A stretch of 64,000 bases of DNA, taken from assembly GCA_030015575.1 (NCBI GenBank), contig JASDDO010000001.1:133443988-133507987 (forward strand), written 5' to 3'. The translations under genes were made by a program, and so were the position numbers. Of the stretch, positions 55,039 to 64,000 are shown one piece after another. This stretch comes from Agapanthus africanus. Taxonomy: Eukaryota > Streptophyta > Magnoliopsida > Asparagales > Amaryllidaceae. Position 1 is the first letter of the stretch. The number at the start of each line of letters is the position of its first letter. Under the pieces are notes generated by a model that saw only the letters and a program-made list of their open reading frames with translations, was not told where the DNA came from and made no database searches.

Positions 55039-57220
55039 TCCATACACTCCGCAACATAACGGTGTATCGGAGAGACGGAACCGAACCCTATTGGATATGG
55101 TACGGTCCATGATGAGTAATGCTGAGTTGCCGCGATCATTCGGGGGATATGCGCTAGAATCAGCCGCATACCTTTTGAACCGAGTTCCCACTAAGACTGT
55201 GCCTACCACACCATATGAGTTATCGAGTGGGAAGAAACCTTATCTTCAATACCTGAAGATTTAGGGATGTCCAGCTTTTGTCAAAAAGTAGCATGCGGAC
55301 AAACTCGAGGCACGCTCAGTACTGTGCAAGTTTGTGGGATACCCGAAGAACTCCACGGGGTATCTTTTCTATTACGCAGAGGAACAAAAGGTCTTTGTTT
55401 CTCGTAATGCCCACTTTCTGGAACACCAGTTCTTAGAAAAGGAAATAAGTGGGAGCGCAATAGAACTGGAAGAAATTCTAGAACCACAAGCTATTACTGA
55501 AAGCTTAGTAGAACCAGAGGGTTCGAAAGATTAGGACATTCCTACGCCGCTCCGCAGGAGTAGTAGGCAGTCTCATCCGCCCGAGAGATACTACGGTTTT
55601 CTCATAGACGGGGATAGAGAAGATTGCATCATTGATAGTGATGAGCCGACTGGCTTCCAGCAGGCCATTCAGAGCGCTGACTCGGTAAAATGGCTGGATG
55701 CAATGCATACCGAAATGGAGTCCATGTACACCAACAAAGTATGGACGTTGGACATTGCTCCAGATGGGGTAAAACCCGTAGGATGCAATTGGATCTTCAA
55801 AAAGAAGATTGGTGTAGATGGACAGGTTGAGACCTATAAAGCTAGACTTGTTGCAAAGGGTTTTCGTCAAAGACCTGGTTTGGACTATGACGAAACCTTT
55901 TCTCCAGTGGCTATGCTGGAATCCATTCGGATCTTTCTTGCCATTGCTGCTTTCCACGATTATGAGATTTGGCAGATGGACGTAAAGACCGCTTTTCTAA
56001 ATGGAAATTTAGAGGAGTGTGTCTATATGGACCAGCCAGAGGGTTTCATTCAGAGTGGGAGCAGCGGAAATGTGTGCAAGTTGCTTAAGTCCATTTATGG
56101 ACTAAAGCAGGCATCGCAAGGTTGGAACATTTGTTTTGATGAGACGGTCAAAGAATTTGGCTTTATCAAAAATCCAGATGAACCATGCATCTATAGTAGA
56201 TTTGTAGCAAAAACTGTCGTATTCCTCGTTTTATACGTGGATGACATTCTCTTGATAGGAAATGACATTCCTATGCTACAATCTGTCAAAGGGTTCTTGT
56301 CACACAGGTTCTCCATGAAAGACCTGGGTAATGCCTCCTACATTCTGGGGATCCGGATCCATCGTGATAGATCCAAGAGGATATTAGGACTTTCGCAGTC
56401 CAGGTACATCGACACCATACTGAAAAGATTCAGTATGGAAGATTCCAAGCGCGATAATCTACCGGCTTGTCACGGGATCACCCTCTCCAAAGAGATGTCT
56501 CCCAAGACTGATTTGGAAAGGGATCGCATGTCTATTATACCCTACGCTTCTGCGGTAGGCTCTATAATGTATGCAATGTTGTGTACCAGACCAGATGTGG
56601 CTTATACACTGAGTGTGGTAAGCAGGTATCAGTCAAACCCTGGGGAGAAACACTGGATAGCGGTAAAGAACGTTCTCAAGTACCTGAGAAGGACTAAGGA
56701 GATGTTCTTGGTGTATGGCGGAAAAGACCTCCAGATTGAGGCCTTTGCTGACTCCAGCTTCCAGAGTGACAAGGATGATTCCAAGTCCATGTCGGGTTTT
56801 GTCTTTACCCTCAATGGAAGGGCGGTGTGTTGGAAGAGTTCCAAATAGGAAACCGTTGCTGACTCGACTATGGAAGCGGAATATATCGCTGCATCTGATG
56901 CCGCAAAATAAGCCGTCTGGATGAGGAAGTTTTTGAAAGAACTTCAGGTGGTTCCGTCCATTGTTGATCCAATACCTCAGTATTGTGACAACAACGGGGA
57001 TATAGCTTTAGCGAAGGAACCCAGGTCAGATCAGAAATCCAGACACATCATGAGGCGGTATCACCTGATCAGGGAGATCGTGGATCTCCAGGAGATCGAG
57101 GTTCGGAGGGTTGCTTCAGAAGATAACACTGCAGATCCATTCACGAAGGCCTTATCCCAGACTCAGTTCGAGCGGCTGATCGAGATGATAGGTCTTCGAT
57201 ACGCTAGTACATGGCCTTAG
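55039..57220 (+). pseudogene. pol: CopA integrase C-half, reverse transcriptase, RNase H
   Basis: Resumes CopA's frame at YTPQHNGVSERRN (third integrase acidic residue in GVSERRN). Then come the linker, reverse transcriptase (from about 55,690; WIFKKKIG, TAFLNGNLEE, YGLKQAS, and YVDDILLIGND near 56,235) and RNase H (ADSSFQSDKDD, TMEAEYIAASDA, ADPFTKAL). The frame is kept for the whole 2.2 kb. In-frame stops are TAG near 55,262, 55,290, 55,532 and 56,846 and TAA near 56,910. With a one-base deletion in gag, CopA cannot make a full polyprotein. The reverse transcriptase core alone (55703-56848) is uninterrupted. Confidence 0.94.
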
Positions 57221-57223
57221 TGC

Positions 57224-57234
57224 AAGTGGGAGAT
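57224..57234 (+). other. CopA polypurine tract
   Basis: AAGTGGGAGAT, preceded by TGC, lies directly before the 3' LTR. The same GTGCAAGTGGGAGAT is found before the 3' LTRs of CopB and CopC. Confidence 0.92.
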
Positions 57235-58558
57235 TGTTAGTGTATATGCCCTAGAGGCCATTACTGTATCATACTAGTATGTATATTACTTGATGGAAGC
57301 TTGGGATATTCACAGTTGTATAGACAATCTTGCTCGAAATGGTAATATGCTACTTGGTTTGTCTCTGCTTTAATGTGTACATGTGTTTCTTTATTATATC
57401 ACCTATACGCATTAGTGGAGCCCTTAGGATCTTTGCTTGATTACCAGCGTTGTGATGGCAGTCACACTCGTGGGGGCTGGGTAATCTATAAGCACATCCT
57501 TATATATACACGTCCCTGGTCGTGGGATTATCGAGACAGGGCATCGATACTCTGGAGTAGACTAGCGTATGCGCTTCTCATCCTAGCACGGGAGACGATC
57601 TGTCCCACAGCCGTCAGTACATCGTACTTGAGATAGTATGCGGGTCCTCGTTAGGTTACGAGTACACTGGACAGGACTCGTCGGGAACTGTTGGTTGGTA
57701 TTATACCTATCGTCAGTTATCAGTTCCCAGGTGACATGAGTACAGCTTAGTCCGCTGACTTGACACTGTCACTTCGCCTCGAGTGTGTTCCCAATGTACT
57801 TTGATTACTACTCTACCATGGCTCAAAGGAGTCGTGCAAACAGGTAGTAGTTGGGTGCAGTCCCGAAGCACTTATAGGCAGTGACGGTTAGACATGATTC
57901 ATCTCTCCCGGTATTGGGGGTTGACATCGCGCCGTGTCTAGGAGAGCCATTACATAAGTAGTCCCTGGCCTGGGCAAGCGAGGTATACTGGTAGGTTTCT
58001 AGTGTTATCTCAGGGTGTTCTGGGCTATACTTCGACACAACTTGTACCGCTATTAGGGGACTGACGTTTACCACCCCCCTAGGCCCGCTATGCGATGTTA
58101 TCAGACGAACAAACCGGACCGTACGGAGACTGTCACATTCAGGCTCAGTAGGAGTTCAGATGGGTTTACCTCGTCAGTCTTCTTATCGGCATCTACCTGG
58201 GGACCGTTACGTACAGCTAGTGCCGCTTGCGGTCTGTGGTTAAACCCACTGCCAGCGTAGTGTCGAGTCTTTAGAGTCCCACACAGAAGGTCATTCGCCT
58301 TTAGGCAAAATGAGTAGAGGTCGCATGGTTTTGCAACAGGGTTCGTTCACATTCGTGCACTTGTGCACGTTTTGTGTCCGGATAGCTTATACTAGCGGGC
58401 TTTTGGTTTAAACCGGATCCTAGTATATGATTTGGGATTGGTTTTATCTCATTGTATTCGTGTTCCTCGGAACACGGATGCGGGTATGTATGCACAGTTG
58501 ACTGAGACAGAGGCAGAGGACTTTGATTAGGGTTGATGACCATTGTCATTTTCTTAAC
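57235..58558 (+). repeat. CopA 3' LTR, truncated by GypD2
   Basis: The first 1324 bp of the LTR match 17551 onward with a few percent differences; it ends at ...TTCTTAAC where GypD2 starts. The W-box array region is not reached. Confidence 0.92.
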
Positions 58559-60101
58559 TGTCACGACCCGAAAGTACGGAACGTGACCGGCACTTAGATT
58601 ACGAAACGTCTAGAGGCGCTACGTAACCTAAGTAAGCCGAAGCCCAGAAATCTAAACCATAAAAAAAAGAAGAAGCAGCAGTAAAAGGAAACATGAAGGA
58701 ACAAGTTTAAAACATCAGCAAATTTTCTCAAAAATTTCGGCAGAGCCTCCTCTATAAAAACTGGCCCCCAAACGGGTACCACAAGTATAATATACATAAA
58801 CAATAAAAAGTATCCCCAAACGGGAGCTAGCATCAACGCCAACAGGCGGAAACAACCACAACAAGCACAATAATATACAACGCCAAAGGCGAGGCTCAAA
58901 ACTCAAAAGAAAACAAAACCACCAGATCAGGATAATACATGCGCGACTCTAAGGTCGAAATAAAAGACTGGTCCAATAAACTTATCAAGTAATACAAATA
59001 TGGTTGATGGAGCTTACTAGATACAAATGAATGAATAAAAGTACAATGGTGGTTCGGATACAAGTGAACCAACCTACCGTGCAAATCACCCTGAAAGAAT
59101 AGATGTGCCAGCAAGCTGCCAGGGAAACCTGTACATCGAACCTGTAATAAAATTTGGCACAACGGGGGTGAGTTGCCAACTCGTGAGTAGAAGACATCTA
59201 CGAAAAGAAATCGAATGCACGACGCTATCCTAGGTCATAATAATACACTACTATATCCCAAACATCTAGTAATAGCAGGGTAATACTACGTGTAAGTACA
59301 GATACTCCGTGTTCGTGTCAGTGCCTCATATAATACTATGTCATATGAAATGAAATGCATGCACCATGAATGTAAAGTAACAAATCCTGAAATCCGGATA
59401 TATATGTATAAGAACTCTTTAGCTGTTATCATAGTAAAGTGTGTATAAGCATCTGAAATCTCAACAATGAAATCCATGGAAATCCGTGTCAAGCATCGAC
59501 ACAACACATGTAATCTCAAGTCTCAATATGTCGGGCTCCGTCAGTCCGGATCGGCCCATATCATCAAATCTCACGACAACGGTCGGTATCCTCCGGATAT
59601 CCGCCGCACCAGACATCACCGGTAGGTAGTCTTCCCCTGCCAGGCTCATTGTCTACAACTCGATCTTCTTGCCCCGGGGTACCATACCGGGCCTACCATG
59701 TACCCGAGATGGTTCATCCACTCCTCGAATCGGGTCTCGAAATCCAACAGAAAACATGAAATCTCATGGTGGACGACACATACATCACGAGAAAACCGCA
59801 TCTTATTTTGAAAAGAGAAGAGGAGAGAGAGAAGTTTTTATATATTTTTGCGGTTTTCCCCAAAAATCCAGAAATCTCATAGAAATCCAAATCTCAAAAT
59901 CATGAGTAAGTATATGATAAGTGTCGGCATATGCCCATAATACTGCGCGATAACATGAAAATATGAATGCATGAATGTCTAAGTAATAACTATCATGTCT
60001 TATACTAACATAAGAGAGAAATCACAATATTTTATCGGTTTAGTGGTTAACTGATTCTATCAATAAAAGATAATATGATCTAAAGTGTACGTGACATAGC
60101 A

Positions 60102-60167
60102 ATTACCGATGATGATGTGTGTGAGCCGGCAAATAAGTGTGCGTGGAATATGCGCATCATCGGTAAT
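60102..60167. repeat. Conserved 13-bp stem in GypD2 LTR
   Basis: ATTACCGATGATG (60102-60114) and CATCATCGGTAAT (60155-60167) are perfectly complementary; the loop contains GTGTGTGAGCCGGCAAATA as in GypD1. Confidence 0.9.
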
Positions 60168-62617
60168 GGTGCTGGTGTCCTAACAGGTAAGGTTTTTACT
60201 GATTATAGCAACATATGTAAGAACATGCACCATGATGATTACAATATGAATGTAAATACAGATGTGCATTATCCACTCCTCTGCGAAATACGAGTACAAC
60301 TACCACTATGTGAGTCGAACCTAAACTAGTGTCCATCTAATATCCTAAGGAACTAACCTAAGAAACTGGTCAATAAGAAACAAGCATCTACCTAAGGTCT
60401 GAACCAATATCTCTAATAGTCGGCGATCCAGCCTCAAAAGCGTCACGTACGTAGTACGGCTTCCTCGAACCAAGAGTGCGGATCAATCATCATATCTAGG
60501 CCTCGTACGGTAAAATCCATCGTACGGCATCCCAATATCGGGGTACGGGTCAAGTATCTCCTAGGTGTCTCATTATTCGTAATGTGTCATCATCAACACA
60601 TCTCATGATCAAGGTGCTAAACTATAATCGCATACATAAATCATATATCATTGCCATCATGGAATAATCATTAGTTTATCCTCAGAAATATCATGTCACA
60701 TGTATCATATTGTGATTAAGTCATACCGATATCTTATCGTCATCAAGTCACAAGCTACAGCCCAGGTACTATTGTAGCGTCCCATGTACCTCAATATCAC
60801 CACCACCCTTCATAATTTATATATTCATGTTCATTATCTCATTCTCTAATGATCCGCTAACACTTTAATACGACTGTATAGTCAAGAATCACGGCATCAA
60901 GCCCAGTTATACTGTTTCATCATACCTCAGATATCATATCACATCAATGAATACCATATACGTGTTGTATATATATACACACATATACGTATACTCCATG
61001 TCGAGTTTCAGTGTGTGCGTGTGTGTTTCTACCTGAAACCTAAGAACTTTTCCAAGGTACTCATCCCCTGATAAGGTTTTCCTAAATCAGTCTAGTTCAG
61101 CCTAGGGTTATTACTAGGGTCCTACACGTTAAGTATCTAGGGTCACATCTGGTTTCCTAATGTCAATAAGTACTATTCCTATTCTACGTTGCGGGGGTGC
61201 TAAACTCCATCCACCCGACTTCCCCCCGTAGATATGCATCTACTCACCTGGTCCATGTCTGCCGACGACGGTGTCGCCATCCTCCTCTTCATCGCCCGCA
61301 GTCCACTTGAAGGGTACCTAAACGCAAACATATAAATAGCATCGTAAACCGAATCACATACAAAAGTCAAACGATACAAGGAACAAGCATAGGTTAAAAC
61401 CTATGTCCCGTCCACGCAAAAGAACCAAATATCGCTCGATATCGGCGTACAAACTCCGATGGATCGAGATAAACATCAAAAGATAACTCGTAGTTTTAAA
61501 ACACATTACTTATATTGTAAAACATGATCAAATTCATCGAAACACTAAAATCGATCAAATCGTCCGTTTTCGAAAAACCCGAAAATGCCAATTTACCGTT
61601 TTTCATCAAAACTTGACATTTAAATGAAACCAAAGGTCATAAAACTCATTAAATAGCATAACTAGACTATACAAACTATTACTATATTTTTATTACACAT
61701 ATTTGTAGTAATTTGAAATTTCTAGTTTGCCCCCTTTAACAATTTTCAACATTTTCCAAGCAAAATACCACAATTCCACCTCAAAACATGATTTTGCATA
61801 AATTAATGACTTAAACCACAATTTATGATGATAATGATATAATGAAACCATAATTATATTTTTAATCTCATTTATATAGGAATTTCTAAAATCTAGTTTA
61901 CAAAATTAGCAATTTTTTTATCACAATTTATCAATTATCCATTGAAACTAGCAATCAAACTAAGTTTTTCTTTCCATTAACATGCTAACATTTCCACTAA
62001 AACTATAATCCAATGATAACAACCCAAATTAGAATTTTATATTAACCACAAACACATTTTGCAAAAACCTAGTTAACTAAATTCCTAATTTAAAACAATT
62101 TTAAATGAAAATTTTACAATTCAACAACCATGCAATATTTTCCAATTCTAAAAGTGTTAAACTAACTATTATAATCCTAAATAATTAACAAAAATCATAA
62201 CTTGAATTTACAAACCCTAACTTGAATTTTAAAAAAAAACATAGAATTAATTCATTAAATCTAATTAAGCTTAAATGAACATCTAAAACAATAAATCAAA
62301 AGAAAGAAATTATACCTCCCAAAATATGGAATCCAAACAAGAAATGAGCCTCCAAAATGCATGCCTTCCATCTCCAAATTTCATATAAAAATGAGCAAGG
62401 AATAAAGAGTATGAAATAAATAGGATTTTGTGGAATTTTAATGGAATTTTTGATGTATTTTTAATGAATTTTGAATAATAATGAGGTGTGAAATGGGGGG
62501 GGGGCAGCCATGGGGGGTTTGTGGCCGGCCCTAGAGAGGTGAGGGAGAGAAAGAAGAGAGTGGGAAAAGTGTGTAGAAGTTTCAAGAAAAGAAACATCAA
62601 TAAAAGTCTTTTCATGC

Positions 62618-62618
62618 T

Positions 62619-62649
<31 letters not shown>

Positions 62650-62653
62650 TTTC
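62618..62653 (+). repeat. (ATTT)n microsatellite
   Basis: About nine uninterrupted TATT units lie in the GypD2 LTR. Confidence 0.95.
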
Positions 62654-62780
62654 TTTACTATAGCAACTCAAGAAAGCTCTAGAAAATAGGAAAAATTTGC
62701 AAATAAATTTTGCATGACCCACACTAATTTCTAATATGCCATGGTTCATTTTTGCAAATTAAAACCATTTAAATTTGTAA

Positions 62781-62801
62781 TTTACACTAATTTAGTGTAA
62801 A
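62781..62801. repeat. TTTACACTAA palindrome near GypD2 LTR end
   Basis: TTTACACTAA and TTAGTGTAAA are perfect 10-bp arms around one base. It is the longer counterpart of 8572-8584 in GypD1. Confidence 0.82.
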
Positions 62802-63054
62802 AATAAAGCTTATGTTAATATTTAAAATAATTAATTTAGGAAAAATATTTTATTAAACTAAAAATTTATAAGTGGATAAATAAACACCATTTACTAGTAA
62901 TTTCATAATTAAAATAGATATTTTAAAAATTATAATGAAAACAATCACGGTTTGGTTTTACGAAAAATACATTTTACTTTACCGAAAATCCTAAAATTCA
63001 CTTAAACACTTTTATTCATTTAATTATTTATTTAATCATTTTTAACACGTTACA

Positions 63055-63070
63055 ATCTTCCCCCCTTTTA
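63055..63070 (-). other. GypD2 polypurine tract
   Basis: In sense TAAAAGGGGGGAAGAT lies directly before the LTR start TGTAACG. The sequence further upstream in sense (GGGGACCGAATTT) is also typical of plant chromoviruses. Confidence 0.9.
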
Positions 63071-64000
63071 GAAATTCGGTCCCCGAATTTAAATTAAAAC
63101 TCCCCCTCCAAATACTAAAACGTTTAGCAAAACATTCAAATTGTCGGGGCTCCGAAATCATCAATACATAACAAAAATCAACTCCGTCAAGCATAACGCA
63201 ATCATCGGAGTTATGGCGAGAATAAAATATCAAAACTCAATATGAAAACCATCATAATATACATCAATCTATAACTTATATATAGTTCGCATGCTAGTAA
63301 AATCGCCGAATCATCATAATAAAGAAGCATACAAAAACCCCTCTTGAAAATCGCCGTGTAATGCACGTGTCACGGCATAAGTAACGGACGTTTAATTTAA
63401 AAAAAAAAACTATATATATATATATATCGTTTATTTAACATACAAGTTCCGCCTGGTTACTAAATCAATAATAATAATTAGGAAAACATACTGCTCAAAC
63501 TAAAATCAATCCCAATCACATCAATAAAATGTCATGTGCGTCCGGTGCGCACTGAAATCGAAACCAATTACAGATACCATGAATACCCACAAAACAAAAC
63601 TAAGTGCAACAGGTGTGCACCAAAAACATCTGTCAAGTGCAACGGGCGTGCACGACACAATATCAGGTGCATCTAATCTGCACAAAACCCCGATTTAGTG
63701 CATCTGGTGTGCACAAAATCGCATCAAGTGCGCCAAGTATGCGCAAGAATCCTAATCAGGTGCACATGGTGCACGAAAACATACATTGAATATCAAAATC
63801 GAAATCATAGTACAAAAATGCATGAAAACTAGGTCGAAACATATGTAAAAATCATGTGTAACCCCTATGCACGAAATCAATCAAAAATCCCAAAATATAT
63901 ATAAAACCAAATCAAGTGTACTGGGTGTGTACTAAACAACATCAATACAACTGATATATGAAACACAAATAGAATGAAGGTACACATATGAAATACCAAT
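63071..64000 (-). other. GypD2 internal 3' non-coding region
   Basis: No protein is recognised; the pol end must lie beyond 64000. It contains a purine run and (AT)n near 63,400-63,428 and the hairpin minisatellite at 63535-63774. Confidence 0.65.
63535..63774. repeat. Hairpin minisatellite, about 31-bp period
   Basis: Units of the form GTGCA-N7-TGCAC occur at 63603, 63636, 63666, 63697, 63727 and 63759 (spacing 33, 30, 31, 30, 32), with a related unit at 63535 and another at 63915. Most units are small inverted repeats; the 63535 unit keeps pairing with GTGCG/CGCAC in place of GTGCA/TGCAC. Confidence 0.85.

Larger units (their letters stand above)
17551..58558 (+). mobile_element. CopA: Ty1/copia element, host of CopB and CopC
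   Basis: The order is LTR (17551-19594), PBS, leader, gag, protease, integrase, reverse transcriptase, RNase H, PPT and 3' LTR (57235-58558, truncated by GypD2). That is the copia domain order (integrase before reverse transcriptase). CopB splits gag at 21695/42869 (TSD GATAA) and CopC splits integrase at 44618/55034 (TSD ACTCC); the frame is restored when both are removed. The native element would be about 9-10 kb. CopA carries one frameshift, at least five in-frame stops and a changed protease motif, so it is probably inactive. Confidence 0.93.
58559..63054 (-). repeat. GypD2 3' LTR
   Basis: 4496 bp; plus-strand view TGTCACGACCCG...AACACGTTACA. Compared with GypD1, the conserved parts are the first 0.4 kb, the GC-rich block 59,530-59,730, the stem at 60102-60167, the CGTACGG pairs near 60,505-60,530 and the block near 61,190-61,250 (CGGGGGTGCT...CCACCCGACTT). 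The AT-rich 61,600-62,300 is hardly conserved. It contains a G10 run (62495-62504) and an (ATTT)n microsatellite. Confidence 0.9.
58559..64000 (-). mobile_element. GypD2: Tekay-like gypsy element, 3' end, minus strand
   Basis: One full LTR (58559-63054), a PPT and about 0.93 kb of internal sequence are visible; the rest is beyond the right edge. Orientation is fixed by the PPT (sense AAAAGGGGGGAAGAT then TGTAACGTG). The target in CopA LTR gives TTAAC (58554-58558) as one duplication copy. It is the same family as GypD1 and GypD3. The chromovirus/Tekay placement rests on LTR length, termini and PPT only. Confidence 0.85.

Noticed and set aside
63535-63774. A CRISPR-like array at the regularly spaced GTGCA...TGCAC units
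   Set aside because: Units are short and diverged, spacers are not unique full-length spacers, and the setting is a plant retrotransposon. A minisatellite explains it.

Overview
The window looks like intergenic heterochromatin from a large, repeat-rich plant genome. No host gene, rRNA gene or confident tRNA gene was found. Almost every base belongs to a stack of nested LTR retrotransposons. The plant assignment rests on the element types: Ty1/copia elements primed by initiator tRNA-Met, an Athila-type Ty3/gypsy element whose primer site matches the 3' end of plant tRNA-Asp, and Tekay/chromovirus-like gypsy LTRs. The species cannot be told from the sequence. Coordinates of element edges come from TG...CA termini, 5-bp target duplications (TSDs), primer sites (PBS) and polypurine tracts (PPT) read directly from the sequence. 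Family names are my assignments and the labels (CopA, GypF and so on) are local to this report.

Left block (1-13987). CopE is a minus-strand copia element whose gag-protease end runs off the left edge. Its LTR is split by a 4-kb gypsy solo LTR (GypD1, TSD CCAAC). CopE sits inside GypF, a plus-strand gypsy element that keeps gag but has no pol. GypF in turn ends inside a fragment of a GypD-type LTR (GypD3), which interrupts an old plus-strand copia LTR (CopI). Middle (13988-17550): fragments CopI, CopJ (minus, tentative) and CopH (minus).

Right block (17551-64000). CopA is a plus-strand copia element inserted into the CopH LTR. Its gag is split after codon 9-10 by CopB (TSD GATAA) and its integrase by CopC (TSD ACTCC). 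CopB's 3' LTR is itself split by a complete minus-strand Athila-like element (GypAth, TSD GGTCC). CopA's 3' LTR is cut by GypD2, a minus-strand gypsy element running off the right edge. Removing CopB and CopC rejoins CopA's reading frame exactly, which confirms the nesting.

How the parts relate. CopA and CopE encode recognisable gag-pol but carry stops and frameshifts. CopB and CopC have near-identical LTR pairs, intact PPTs and well-kept leaders, but no gag and only scrambled pol, so they look like non-autonomous elements moved by proteins from relatives. The least explained signals are: (1) a GC-rich inverted repeat built on CCGCGG-NN-CCGCGG, found about 190 bases after the PBS in all four copia elements and also in the LTRs and leader of the unrelated Athila element; (2) a 13-bp stem in GypD LTRs that differs between copies by a compensatory base pair; (3) two pairs of independent insertions at the same, or nearly the same, position of homologous copia LTRs; (4) a hairpin minisatellite in GypD2; and (5) distinct tandem repeat arrays in the promoter parts of different copia LTRs, including three 18-bp units with six W-box cores.
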